From Candidatus Bathyarchaeota archaeon (GTDB lineage: Archaea > Thermoproteota > Bathyarchaeia > Bathyarchaeales > Bathycorpusculaceae), in NCBI GenBank assembly GCA_023488905.1, contig JAMDCQ010000013.1, positions 124,001 through 188,000 of the forward strand: 64,000 nt of DNA. Reading direction: 5' to 3'. The notes beneath the pieces were generated by a model. The model was given only the letters and a program-made list of their open reading frames with translations, did no database searches and had not been told where the DNA came from. Positions 26,351-34,730 of this stretch are shown piece after piece. Numbering within the stretch: the first letter of the stretch is position 1; each line of letters begins with the position of its first letter. A program made the position numbers and the translations under genes.

Positions 26351-26573
26351 GATCGCGGTCTTCCCTGATTATGTCGGCTGAAGGTGTGGTGTTACCGATT
26401 TTTTTGTATAACTCTTGCCTAAAGACAGTGACTTCGGCTAGTACTTTGGCTAGTTTTTTCCTTTTTACCATTTGTTCCAAATAAGCCCTCATATCCTCTG
26501 CGTAGTCAGGGTTGAGTTGTTGAAGTTCCTTTTTTAGTTCTTTTGGAACTCTTATAGCAATTACATCGCTCAT
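26340..26573 (-). CDS. vapB: VapB-type antitoxin
   Basis: 77 residues from ATG 26573. The N-terminal MSDVIAIRVPKELKKELQQL is a ribbon-helix-helix DNA-binding segment. The C-terminal part (KIGNTTPSADIIREDRDHGH) is the likely toxin-neutralising tail. In-frame sequence upstream of ATG 26573 is A+T-rich and looks like promoter (TTTGTAAACATTTTG repeats at 26600-26630), so the longer reading is not adopted. By family rule the complex represses its own promoter. Confidence 0.85.
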   Translation of the reverse strand: MSDVIAIRVPKELKKELQQLNPDYAEDMRAYLEQMVKRKKLAKVLAEVTVFRQELYKKIGNTTPSADIIREDRDHGH

Positions 26574-26635
26574 GTAAACAAAATATGTAAACAGCCGATA
26601 TAAACATTTTGTAAACATTTTGTTAACAAAATACG

Positions 26636-27343
26636 TTACAGGACGCCGAAGAGCAGCGCCACCGCCATAACCACAAGCACCACCCCGCTAACTTTAGGAA
26701 TGTACTTCTCATATCTGCTAATACGGTCTTTAACACGCTCATACATCTTAACACCCAACAACGTTACACCGATAAGCCCCACAGCCACCGCCAACCCATA
26801 AGCCACCATCAACAACAACGGACTAACACCGCCCACAGCCAAAGCCAACAACGCAAACTCCTCCTCATGCGCGAAGCCCAATACGAAGGCGCAGCTTGCC
26901 AGTTTCCAGAGGCTGAGGTTTAACCGTTTGGGGTGCAGGTGCTCATGGTTATGGAGACCAACCTCTGCGTGTTCATGCTCGTGCTCGTGTGTTAGGTCGC
27001 AAGCGTTATCGTGGAAATGTCCATGTTGCTCCGCTAAGTCAGAGTGCACTTTTTCAGTGAATAGTTTAATCGCTAAAATTATCAGTACTGCGGCGGCGAT
27101 GTAGGTTAAGAGGGGACTGGAGAAATCGTAGAAGGCGCTAACTACGACGTAGATTAAAACCACCGCGATAGAAGAGGCGAAATGCGCCAATGAGAGTATG
27201 CCTGAACTCACAAACGCATAGAAGATCGGTCGGGTAGTTTTGGCGGAGTAGAGCAACGCCAAGGGCCAACCGTGCCCCGGCTCCAAGCCATGCAACAAAC
27301 CGATGACGATTACGCCGATTATGGAAGCTTCGATGGCGCTCAT
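26636..27343 (-). CDS. NicO/RcnA-type nickel-cobalt transporter
   Basis: 235 residues with about six membrane helices. The first helix region carries GLLHGLEPGHGWPLALL, with His and Glu/His motifs of the nickel-cobalt transporter family. A long cytoplasmic or periplasmic loop near residues 105-135 is strikingly histidine-rich (HGHFHDNACDLTHEHEHEH, then HNHEHLH), followed by GFAHEEEFALL. Family members export or import Ni2+/Co2+. Direction cannot be read from sequence. The start overlaps the end of cbiO by 4 bp, so it belongs to the cobalt ECF operon, which suggests cobalt handling. Confidence 0.82.
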   Translation of the reverse strand: MSAIEASIIGVIVIGLLHGLEPGHGWPLALLYSAKTTRPIFYAFVSSGILSLAHFASSIAVVLIYVVVSAFYDFSSPLLTYIAAAVLIILAIKLFTEKVHSDLAEQHGHFHDNACDLTHEHEHEHAEVGLHNHEHLHPKRLNLSLWKLASCAFVLGFAHEEEFALLALAVGGVSPLLLMVAYGLAVAVGLIGVTLLGVKMYERVKDRISRYEKYIPKVSGVVLVVMAVALLFGVL

Positions 27344-28203
27344 TGCTCAACCGACTTTCCAGTTTGAGTTTCCAGTAGCCGCAGGATTTCTTTTCTTGCT
27401 TCCCCGATTGTTAGAGGCAGTTTCTCGTCGATGGGAAGGTTGTCCTCTTTCTTTAGAACCTCAAAAAGATGCGTCAACCTTGGAGCACGCAAATTCACTC
27501 TGCGTATCAGTTCTGCGTCGGAGAAAAGGTCTTTAGGCGCACCTTCAGAAACGAGTTTTCCTTTGCTGAGAATGTAGAGTTTGTTGGCAAACAGTGGCAC
27601 CATGTCAACGTCATGCGTGGCTAGCAGAAGGGTGATTTGCTTTTCCTTGTTGAGACGCAAAAGCAAGTGCAGAATGTCGCTTGTGGCTCGCGGGTCGAGG
27701 TTAGAGGTAGGTTCATCCATAATTATAACTTCAGGCTCCATTGCGAGCACACCTGCTAATGCAACGCGCTTTTTTTGACCCAAACTGAGAAAATGCGGAG
27801 GCTTCTCCTTAAACTCCAACATGCCAACTGTTTCCAGGGCTTCATCAACGACTTTTTTAACCTGCTCAGGTGGTTGCCCAAGGTTTAGGGGACCAAAAGC
27901 TACATCCTGTTTTACCGTGGGTGCGAAGAGCTGGTCGTTTGGGTCTTGAAAAACAAAGCCTACTCGCCGCCTTAGCTCCAGCAGCGCTTTTCCGCTATAC
28001 TCTATGGGTTTATCTGCGAAGTAGATTTTGCCTGAAGTGGGTTTTAGGATGCCGTTGAAATGGTTGAGCAGGGTAGTTTTTCCTGAACCGTTAGTACCCA
28101 GAAGAGCGATACGTTCGCCCCTCTCAAAGCTTAACGATACGTCATTTAGGGCTAATGTTCCATCTGAATATTGATGTACGAGGTTCTCTACTCTAAACAA
28201 CAT
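27340..28203 (-). CDS. cbiO: cobalt ECF transporter ATPase
   Basis: 287-residue ABC ATPase energising CbiMNQ. Walker A LLGTNGSGKTTLLNHFNG near residue 34, Q-loop GFVFQDPNDQLFAPTVKQD near 83, signature LSLGQKKRVALAG near 137, Walker B VIIMDEPTSNLDPRAT near 158 and the switch His in LLATHDVD. It lies 2 bp after cbiQ and overlaps the NicO gene. Confidence 0.95.
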   Translation of the reverse strand: MLFRVENLVHQYSDGTLALNDVSLSFERGERIALLGTNGSGKTTLLNHFNGILKPTSGKIYFADKPIEYSGKALLELRRRVGFVFQDPNDQLFAPTVKQDVAFGPLNLGQPPEQVKKVVDEALETVGMLEFKEKPPHFLSLGQKKRVALAGVLAMEPEVIIMDEPTSNLDPRATSDILHLLLRLNKEKQITLLLATHDVDMVPLFANKLYILSKGKLVSEGAPKDLFSDAELIRRVNLRAPRLTHLFEVLKKEDNLPIDEKLPLTIGEARKEILRLLETQTGKSVEQ

Positions 28204-28205
28204 TG

Positions 28206-29003
28206 CTATATGACTCCAATGTTTAAGGTTAAAAAGATTGCAACCACAAGAAACACATCGAACAAGACAATTGCGGCAAGCACTGCTTTTCTGGGTTTAG
28301 GAAAATCTTCGAGGACATGTATGGTTCCATCATAGCCTCTGGCACTCATAGCAACGAAAGTGCGTTCGCCCTGCTCAAGCGTTCTTATGAAAAGGTTGCT
28401 TGCAAGCAAAGCTAATCCTCGGATTCGCTTCATCCAGCCACCTCCGCCAAGGCGCAGTTTTTGGGCAGTCATCATTTTCTCTGAAACCTCCAGCAAGACA
28501 AAGATGTATCGATAAATCAATAGGGACATTTCCACGAGCACTTTGGGAACGTGAACTCGCCTAAGGATTAGGCTAAGGTCCGTTATGGAAGTGGTTAACA
28601 CCAAGAAGAATAAACAAGAAAGCGCGCCTTCAACCCTAAAAAAAGTGTTTACACTCATTGAGATGCCGCTCTTAAATATGGACCAAGTGGTCCATGGTAG
28701 AGGGATTTCTATGAGCGGTTCTCCAAAACCGAAAAACAAAGCTATGAAAATACAACTTAAAATAACCATAAAGGTAGGGTAAACGAAGAGGTCAAGGTAG
28801 AGATGAGCTTTGACTTTAGCGAGACCTAACAACAAAACAGTGCAGATTATAAAAACGATGATGGGGACGATAATCGATTGCGCAGAAACACTTAAAACAA
28901 GTACGGAGAGTGCAAAAAAAGTTTTAGTTATAGGGCTGCATTTCGCTAACGCGTTTGTATATGCAGACCTATCTACTTCTGCATAGAGGTCAGAATGGCT
29001 CAA
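28206..29003 (-). CDS. cbiQ: cobalt ECF transporter transmembrane (T) component
   Basis: 265 residues, about five helices. The coupling helices that contact the ATPase contain the Ala-Arg-Gly type motifs, seen here as RLGGGGWMKRIRGLALL near residue 183 and FVAMSARGYDG near 218. The N-terminal SDLYAEVDRSAYTNAL precedes the first helix. It links substrate-binding CbiM/CbiN to CbiO. Gene order cbiM-cbiN-cbiQ-cbiO is the standard one. Confidence 0.93.
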   Translation of the reverse strand: MSHSDLYAEVDRSAYTNALAKCSPITKTFFALSVLVLSVSAQSIIVPIIVFIICTVLLLGLAKVKAHLYLDLFVYPTFMVILSCIFIALFFGFGEPLIEIPLPWTTWSIFKSGISMSVNTFFRVEGALSCLFFLVLTTSITDLSLILRRVHVPKVLVEMSLLIYRYIFVLLEVSEKMMTAQKLRLGGGGWMKRIRGLALLASNLFIRTLEQGERTFVAMSARGYDGTIHVLEDFPKPRKAVLAAIVLFDVFLVVAIFLTLNIGVI

Positions 29004-29024
29004 TGAGTGTTTCCTACCATGTCA

Positions 29025-29534
29025 TTAGCGGCCCTTCGCTCGTGTGTACCCAATGAAGTAGCCGATTATCGCTCCGCCTATGGCTACCTGCATTGAGAAG
29101 AGTAATCTTTCGCCCAACTCGTCTGGCTGGAGACCCATCGGTTCAATCCAAGGAGTATAGCCGCTTGATTCAATTGCGTCGGGACCTTGACCGTCTGTAC
29201 CGCCGAACTCAGCGCCGGAATTAATCACGAACGGAATTACGAAGATTGCTATCACTGCTCCAATTAGTACGAGGTACTTTATATCGATTTTCTGTTTCTG
29301 CTTGTACTCTGTGCCTACCGAGGTTTTCTTTGTTTTTTCGCCCTTTCTGGAGCCGAGGAAGTGTCCTATGGTTGCAGCACCTATTCCCGCTTGGACAGTG
29401 AACAATAGTATTTCAGTTTCTGCGGGCAGCGTGATAAATGCATTAGACCACGGGGTGTACCCTAAAGCGATTATGTATGCTACGAGCAGGATTGGGAGTG
29501 CAACTGCTATGGATAGGTAAGACCAGTACTTCAT
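29025..29534 (-). CDS. cbiN: CbiN-like cobalt transporter subunit with an internal duplication
   Basis: 169 residues, longer than the usual ~100 of CbiN. Residues 85-169 are a standard CbiN: a helix, the loop GAEFGGTDGQGPDAIESSGY, GYTPWIEP (125-132), then a second helix LLFSMQVAIGGAIIGYFIG (144-162). Residues 1-62 repeat the second half: GYTPWSNA (25-32) and LLFTVQAGIGAATIGHFLG (43-61). So the protein has about four helices instead of two. CbiN inserts its loop into CbiM to open the Co2+ site. What the extra copy does is unknown. The start overlaps cbiM by one base. Confidence 0.88.
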   Translation of the reverse strand: MKYWSYLSIAVALPILLVAYIIALGYTPWSNAFITLPAETEILLFTVQAGIGAATIGHFLGSRKGEKTKKTSVGTEYKQKQKIDIKYLVLIGAVIAIFVIPFVINSGAEFGGTDGQGPDAIESSGYTPWIEPMGLQPDELGERLLFSMQVAIGGAIIGYFIGYTRAKGR

Positions 29535-30226
29535 TATGCTTTCACCTCTTTATCTAAGGTTGAAACAGGAATCTTGATCACTTTTAGTGCAGATAGAATA
29601 TTGCTCTTATACTTTGCTAGGAAACTGAAGATCAAGACTGCGAGGATACCTTCGGCGATGGCTAAGGGAATCTGTGTGATTGCATATATCGCAGCGAATG
29701 TCAAAAATGAATCAAAGACTCCTGCGGCGGTTGGGAAAGCAAGAGCGAGTTGCAGAGATGTTACAACATAGGTTGCTAAGTCGCTTAGAGCAACAGCAGT
29801 AAAAACGCCTACTGAAGGCGAAAGTCGTGTTTTTCTAAATAGCATCCATACAGCAAAACCTATTGCAGGCCCAGCTATACCCATAGAGAAAACGTTAGCG
29901 CCAAGCGTGGTTAGACCGCCGTGTGCCAGCAGTAAGGCTTGGAACACCAAAACTATCAGGGATAAAACACCGGCTACAGCAGGTCCGAAAAATACGGCGG
30001 CAAGTCCGGATCCCGTTGGGTGTGAGCTGCTTCCAGTTACGGATGGAAGTTTGAGGGCGGAGATTACGAAGATGAATGCGCCCATCAATGCCAAAAGCGG
30101 TTTGGTTTCAGGCATTTTTTTTGTAATTTTTGTAAGCCTGTAGACACCATATGCTATTATCGGAATTGATATTGCGAACCAGATTTCCCACCATGGGTGG
30201 GGAAGGAAGCCTTCCATTATGTGCAT
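29534..30226 (-). CDS. cbiM: cobalt ECF transporter substrate-binding (S) component
   Basis: 230 residues beginning MHIMEGFLPHPWW. The exposed N-terminal Met-His is a Co2+ ligand in this family, which fixes the start codon. His residues in SVTGSSSHPTGSGLAAVFFG near residue 60 complete the metal site. About seven helices. First gene of the cbiMNQO-nicO operon. Upstream lies a TATA box with an adjacent inverted repeat (30264-30305). Confidence 0.95.
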   Translation of the reverse strand: MHIMEGFLPHPWWEIWFAISIPIIAYGVYRLTKITKKMPETKPLLALMGAFIFVISALKLPSVTGSSSHPTGSGLAAVFFGPAVAGVLSLIVLVFQALLLAHGGLTTLGANVFSMGIAGPAIGFAVWMLFRKTRLSPSVGVFTAVALSDLATYVVTSLQLALAFPTAAGVFDSFLTFAAIYAITQIPLAIAEGILAVLIFSFLAKYKSNILSALKVIKIPVSTLDKEVKA

Positions 30227-30263
30227 ACATTAACCTCTAACTGTTGGATAATCCATCCACCTT

Positions 30264-30305
30264 GCGTATAAACCTTCGTTCAACCAAAGTTAACAAGAGG
30301 TTGAA
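30264..30305 (-). promoter_or_regulatory. cbiM promoter with adjacent inverted repeat
   Basis: On the minus strand GGTTTATACGC (30274-30264) is a TATA-like box about 40 bases before the cbiM ATG. Immediately upstream lies a perfect 7-bp inverted repeat, TTCAACC (30279-30285) and GGTTGAA (30299-30305), with a 13-base spacer. The position suits a regulator binding next to the promoter, for instance a cobalt- or corrinoid-responsive one. No bacterial-type cobalamin riboswitch is recognisable here. Confidence 0.4.
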
Positions 30306-30326
30306 TAACCAAATTCCAACATGAAA

Positions 30327-31649
30327 TCAGCCATCTTTCACGTGCCCAGTAAGAGCTGTATGCTCCAGCAAACCAGCCAACTTATCCTTCGAAACGTTAA
30401 GCAAAGAAGGCAAATCCGACGGGTGCTTAACAAAAACCGCGCCACCAACCTTCAAATCACGCATAAGCGCCGTCGCACGTCCACCAGTAAAATCGCGACT
30501 TTCAATAGGAACCTCATCGATAACGTAAACAGGAATACCACGTTGGAGCGCTTCTTTTGTTGCATCCAAATTTCGCAGGTTCCCTAAACCAAACGGAACC
30601 GAAGTCAAAACCACCATACTGGCGTTGCATATCATTTCCAAGTTTGCAAGATACGTTTCGTCGTTTATAGCCGAGAAGGGCGCTTCGGATACCACGGGGA
30701 TTTTGAGCATTTCGCAGGCTTCATAGTCTGAGTCCAACTGGTTCAAGACGCCCGCTGTCACTGAGTAGCCTTCATCCACAAGCGTCTTCATCAGCATCGT
30801 TCCTGTACCCGCGCCGCAAATCAGATGAATGGCGCATTTCTTTTCTGTTGAGGCCTTCTTGGGCGAGAGGGGGATAATGTTGAGCGAGTTAGTTACCAGG
30901 TTTTTACGGACGAGGGCGTCCACGGAGAAGACACTGCGAATGTTTTCGCTTGTTAGGATTTTTTCTACTTCTCCGGCTGCAAAGATTGTGCCGTTTTTGA
31001 GCATCAAGACGGCGTTGCAGTAGCGAGCAGCCATGTTTAGGTCATGAATTACTGCTAAGACTGCTAAGCCGCTCTGGATACAGAGACTCTTGACGAGGTC
31101 CATAACTTCGAGTTGGTTGATTATGTCAAGGTGACTCATGGGTTCGTCTAAGAGCAGAATTTTTGGCTCCTGCGCCAACGCACGGGCAATGATCACCCGT
31201 TGGCGTTCGCCGCCGCTGAGTTCGTGAATGGATCTGCCTGCAAGGTGCCAAGTGTTGGTTAATTCCATGGCTTTTCGGGCGACTTCGACATCTTTTGGGG
31301 ACTCCATCTGGAAAGCGCCCAAATGCGGGTTGCGGCCCATCAAAACCACATCCATAACCGAGAAGTTGAAACCAACCGCGCTATCCTGTGGAACCACAGC
31401 CATCTTTTTGGCAACATCGATGGGTTTTAGCGCGTAAATGTCGTCTTTATCGATTAGTATTGAGCCGCCGTGGGGTTTGAGCACTCGACTGATGCTTTTG
31501 AGCAGGGTGGATTTTCCTGAGCCGTTTGGTCCAAGAATGCCGACGAAGTCTCCTGGTTTAACTTCTAGATTTATGTCTGAGAGTATCTTTGCGGAGCCGT
31601 AACGGCATTCTACACCATTCACGTTTAAGGTTACCATGTCAAGTTTCAC
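30327..31649 (-). CDS. btuD: corrinoid ABC transporter ATPase with C-terminal extension
   Basis: 440 residues. Residues 1-255 are a FecE/BtuD-type ATPase: GILGPNGSGKSTLLKS near 37, VVPQDSAVGFNFSVMDVV near 85, LSGGERQRVIIARALA near 143 and ILLLDEPMSHLD near 163. Residues 270-440 form a second, Rossmann-like domain starting KCAIHLICGAGTGTMLMKTL and including VVLTSVPFGLGNLRNL and GIPVYVIDEVP. This is absent from bacterial BtuD. The extension is encountered in archaeal homologues; its function is not known to me. Start GTG 31649 abuts the btuC stop; an ATG lies four codons later. Confidence 0.85.
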   Translation of the reverse strand: MKLDMVTLNVNGVECRYGSAKILSDINLEVKPGDFVGILGPNGSGKSTLLKSISRVLKPHGGSILIDKDDIYALKPIDVAKKMAVVPQDSAVGFNFSVMDVVLMGRNPHLGAFQMESPKDVEVARKAMELTNTWHLAGRSIHELSGGERQRVIIARALAQEPKILLLDEPMSHLDIINQLEVMDLVKSLCIQSGLAVLAVIHDLNMAARYCNAVLMLKNGTIFAAGEVEKILTSENIRSVFSVDALVRKNLVTNSLNIIPLSPKKASTEKKCAIHLICGAGTGTMLMKTLVDEGYSVTAGVLNQLDSDYEACEMLKIPVVSEAPFSAINDETYLANLEMICNASMVVLTSVPFGLGNLRNLDATKEALQRGIPVYVIDEVPIESRDFTGGRATALMRDLKVGGAVFVKHPSDLPSLLNVSKDKLAGLLEHTALTGHVKDG

Positions 31650-32726
31650 TTACATGCGGTAGCTTAGCTTCTTTCTTCGAAGTAGGAAGATGAAGAACGG
31701 CCCTCCTGCCATGGCGGTTATTACGCCGACTGGTAGTTCAGCGGCACCTGTCGCTATCCTCGCAAGGGCATCACAAAGGACAAGGAAAATTGCGCCGACG
31801 ATTACTGAGGCAGGTATGAGAATTCGATGGTCAGGACCGATGATAAGGCGTGTTATGTGGGGAATCATCAGTCCAACGAAACCTATGAGGCCACTTATAG
31901 ATACTGCTGCAGCCGTCATCATAGCCCCCAACGCGAGCAGGATTTTTTTTGTTCTCTCGGTGTTGACGCCTAAATGCTGTGCTGTGTCTTCGCCTAATGC
32001 AATCATGTTTAGGTCGCGTGAAAAGAAATATGACAGGATTATGCCAATTAGGATGAATGGGAAAATTGACCACCAAGCACTCCAAGTAACGTTTGTTATT
32101 CCGCCGATGAGCCAGTAGACCAGCGCGTGAAGTTGTGAACTGGGGGCTATCACTTGGAGTAAGTGGAATACGGCAGAGAGGAAAATTGTGATGGCGATGC
32201 CTGAGAGCAGCAAGGTCATTTCGGGCACTCGCGTACCGACTCTGGAGATGTTGTAGACAACAAAAATTGTAATCAATGCAGCGATAAAAGCTGAAGTAGG
32301 AACAATCGGGAAGCCTACAAAGCTTAAGCCTGCACCAAACACTATAGCCAATCCAGCGCCCAATGAAGCGCCGGCAGAAACGCCCAACACATAGGGGTCA
32401 GCCATGGGATTCTTAAACACACCCTGATAGAGCACACCTGCCGCAGCTAAACCAGCACCGATTATTACACCTGCCAATATACGTGGTAAGCGGATGTCGA
32501 TGATGATAGCTTGGTTAATGGTTGTAAAGGAGTTGGGGTCTATGCCGCCGTTTAACACGGGAATCTGGTTGCCTAGTACTGCGAGGATTTCTGAGAAAGA
32601 TATCGGCGCGTAACCGATATTTAATGAAAGTATAACCGTGACAAACAGAGCGATAACTAGTGTTGTTAGGGTTAGTTTCCAACGTTTGGAACGCTTTTTG
32701 TAGGTTGTTTCAACTGTGCCGGTCAC
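31650..32726 (-). CDS. btuC: corrinoid ABC transporter permease
   Basis: 358 residues of the FecCD/BtuC permease family with about ten helices. DIRLPRILAGVIIGAGLAAAG near residue 75 and GVLYQGVFKNPMADPYVLGVSAGA near 95 are strongly conserved. Towards the end come the ATPase-coupling region and GLIGFVGLMIPHITRLIIGPDHR near 270. Start GTG 32726. It sits between the binding protein and the ATPase in one operon. Substrate as corrinoid rather than iron-siderophore rests on the cobalamin context. Confidence 0.88.
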   Translation of the reverse strand: MTGTVETTYKKRSKRWKLTLTTLVIALFVTVILSLNIGYAPISFSEILAVLGNQIPVLNGGIDPNSFTTINQAIIIDIRLPRILAGVIIGAGLAAAGVLYQGVFKNPMADPYVLGVSAGASLGAGLAIVFGAGLSFVGFPIVPTSAFIAALITIFVVYNISRVGTRVPEMTLLLSGIAITIFLSAVFHLLQVIAPSSQLHALVYWLIGGITNVTWSAWWSIFPFILIGIILSYFFSRDLNMIALGEDTAQHLGVNTERTKKILLALGAMMTAAAVSISGLIGFVGLMIPHITRLIIGPDHRILIPASVIVGAIFLVLCDALARIATGAAELPVGVITAMAGGPFFIFLLRRKKLSYRM

Positions 32727-32748
32727 GATAGAGTCACTTTAAAAAAAT

Positions 32749-33720
32749 TTAGGGGGATGTGAAAAGTTGGGGGTATAGACATGCTGCTACTGCTTCAACT
32801 TGGTCCGCAACTCTCATGCCTGGTTCGCTGAATAGATCTTGGTCTATGACGTATAGGCGGTCGTTTTTAATTCCGTTTATGGCACTCCAGCCGGGGCGGG
32901 CTTTAACTTCGTCTACGCTGCCGTAGAAGGGGGTACCAGTGCCCATGCCCGTGGGTAAGAGCACAACGTCTGGATTCTTTTGCACGATGACTTCTGAACT
33001 TGTAGTCGGATACTCTTGAGTTTCATCCGCGAATATGTTGATTCCGCCTGCTCTGGTTATAACGTCGTTTATCCATGAAGCGGCACCTGCACTCATAACG
33101 CCAGAGGAGTCGTACCAGATTTCATAGTAGACAGTGGGTTTATCAGTTATTTGGGCGGAGGCGATTTTTGATTCTACACTGCTGATTTGAGTCTTCAATG
33201 AGTCAACCAATGAAGTGGCACTGGCTTCTGCGCCTGTGGCTTTACCGATTAGGTTGATGGTGTTGTAGATGCCTTCTATGCTGGTGGGGCCTACGACGAC
33301 TACTTTGTAGCCGAGTTCGCGCATGTTGGGGATGGATGCTTCGTTTATGTTTGTTGTGAAGATGATGTCGGGGTTTACTGAGGCTATTGCTTCCATGCTT
33401 GGTGTGGAGAAGCCGCCGACTTTGGTCATGTTGCCTGCTTCGAACCATGCGGTAAAGTTGTAGGGGTAGTCATCGTATTCTGTTAGGCCGACGACTTTGT
33501 CGCCGACGCCGATTTTGTAGAGGATGGGTGTGACGCTGGGGGCTAAAGAGACTATTCGCTGGGGCACTGCGGGTAGGATGGTTTCGGTTCCTTGATCGTC
33601 AACTATGGTTATTTGCCCTGTTTGCTGGGGGTTTGAATTTTGGGTTGCGTAGTAAACGTATACTATGGATACTGAGAGTATGGCGATTATTGCTATTGCC
33701 AATATTGTTTTTGTTTTCAC
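32749..33720 (-). CDS. btuF: corrinoid ABC transporter substrate-binding protein
   Basis: 323 residues, membrane-anchored by an N-terminal helix (TILAIAIIAILSVSIVYVYY). The periplasmic-binding fold of cluster A-II is shown by RIVSLAPSVTPILYKIG near 55, VVGLTEYDDYP near 76, and PDIIFTTNINEASIPNMRELG near 117. Start GTG 33720 has GGGAG upstream. First gene of btuFCD, divergent from a winged-helix regulator. Iron-chelate specificity cannot be ruled out from sequence alone. Confidence 0.86.
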   Translation of the reverse strand: MKTKTILAIAIIAILSVSIVYVYYATQNSNPQQTGQITIVDDQGTETILPAVPQRIVSLAPSVTPILYKIGVGDKVVGLTEYDDYPYNFTAWFEAGNMTKVGGFSTPSMEAIASVNPDIIFTTNINEASIPNMRELGYKVVVVGPTSIEGIYNTINLIGKATGAEASATSLVDSLKTQISSVESKIASAQITDKPTVYYEIWYDSSGVMSAGAASWINDVITRAGGINIFADETQEYPTTSSEVIVQKNPDVVLLPTGMGTGTPFYGSVDEVKARPGWSAINGIKNDRLYVIDQDLFSEPGMRVADQVEAVAACLYPQLFTSP

Positions 33721-33773
33721 TTTTCTCCCTCGTTTTCCCTCTTATTTTGTGGTTGGTTTATCCAGCCCAAACC

Positions 33774-33794
33774 TTATTAAGTTTTGTTTAATAA
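33774..33794. promoter_or_regulatory. divergent btuF / regulator promoter region with inverted repeat
   Basis: TTATTAA (33774-33780) and TTAATAA (33788-33794) form a perfect 7-bp inverted repeat with a 7-base spacer. The right half is a TATA-like box about 22 bases before ATG 33813, predicting a leaderless regulator mRNA. The left half on the minus strand (CTTAATAAGG) lies about 55 bases before btuF. A dimeric regulator bound here could control both directions. Function inferred. Confidence 0.4.
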
Positions 33795-33812
33795 CGAAGT
33801 CAGTTGATATCT

Positions 33813-34646
33813 ATGGCTAAAACGCAACACCGACTAATTTTTCAGGACAAAGGCGAATTCACAAAATTCCAAATACTCCTAGAAATCATGCGCAACCAAC
33901 CCCACATCAAACAAAAAGACATAAGCGAAAAACTCGGCATAACCATCCAAGCCATCTCGAAGTACTTCAAAAAACTCACCAAAGAAGGCCTCCTCGAGGC
34001 AGGTTCTGAGCGCGCAGATTATCACCTGACACCGAAAGGGGTAAGTAAACTACGAGAGGACATGCGTGACATAGAGAACTATGTCAACGTAATAAAGCAA
34101 GACCTAAAAATTGAGCGGGCATGGCCAGCCATAGCTACTCAACCTGTGAAAGCCGGACAGGAAGTAGGTCTCGTCATGAAAGAAGGAGTTATATACACCA
34201 TATCTACCGACAGCCCACTCGCTCAAGCTAAAGGCACCGCATTGGGTGATGCAAAAGTCGGCGAAGACCTCGGCCTAAAAGACCTACATGGCAAAATGAA
34301 CGTGAAGCAAGGCAAAATTCTCATAGTCAAACTGCCCAGCATACGCAGAGGCGGCTCTCAAGCGACCGATATGATAAAAGTGAAAGCGTTCTATGATGAA
34401 TTTAAACCCGACCGCGTCGGCGTCATGGGCGCGGTTGGCAGGGCAGTACTCACAAAGCTGGGAAAAGAAACAGACATCGAGTTTGGGATTAGCCGCTCTG
34501 CCGCTATCGCCGCATCAAGGGGGCTAAATGTGTTTGTTCTGGTGGTGGGCAGGATGGTTAACCGCATGATACAGGAAATCGACCAGATCAACATGAAGTC
34601 AGGCGGCAGCATAATCTACGAAGTTAAAGACGCACAAAAAACCTGA
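33813..34646 (+). CDS. winged-helix transcriptional regulator with a conserved C-terminal domain
   Basis: 277 residues from ATG 33813. A MarR-like winged helix occupies residues 1-75 (FQILLEIMRNQPHIKQKDIS, then GITIQAISKYFKKLTKEGLL). The C-terminal 190 residues (VKAGQEVGLVMKEGVIYTI, LIVKLPSIRRGGSQATDMI, VGVMGAVGRAVLTKLG, SRSAAIAASRGLNVFVLV) look like a ligand-sensing or channel-like domain found in archaeal proteins I cannot name. Being divergent to btuFCD, it is a good candidate regulator of corrinoid or cobalt uptake, analogous to the predicted archaeal CblR idea. That link is inference. Confidence 0.7.
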   Translation: MAKTQHRLIFQDKGEFTKFQILLEIMRNQPHIKQKDISEKLGITIQAISKYFKKLTKEGLLEAGSERADYHLTPKGVSKLREDMRDIENYVNVIKQDLKIERAWPAIATQPVKAGQEVGLVMKEGVIYTISTDSPLAQAKGTALGDAKVGEDLGLKDLHGKMNVKQGKILIVKLPSIRRGGSQATDMIKVKAFYDEFKPDRVGVMGAVGRAVLTKLGKETDIEFGISRSAAIAASRGLNVFVLVVGRMVNRMIQEIDQINMKSGGSIIYEVKDAQKT

Positions 34647-34730
34647 ATAAAGATTTTAAAATAACATCATAGCGATCACGGAACAAAAAAAGGAAAAAGG
34701 GGTTGGTTCTGGACCAGGGGTTGCGGTTTT

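Noticed and set aside
25916-26573. VapBC as part of the corrinoid system or a mobile island
   Set aside because: An ordinary toxin-antitoxin pair; no integrase, direct repeats or tRNA nearby.
30227-30326. Cobalamin riboswitch upstream of cbiM
   Set aside because: The 100-bp gap is too short and lacks the conserved B12-box; only a TATA box and an inverted repeat are visible.
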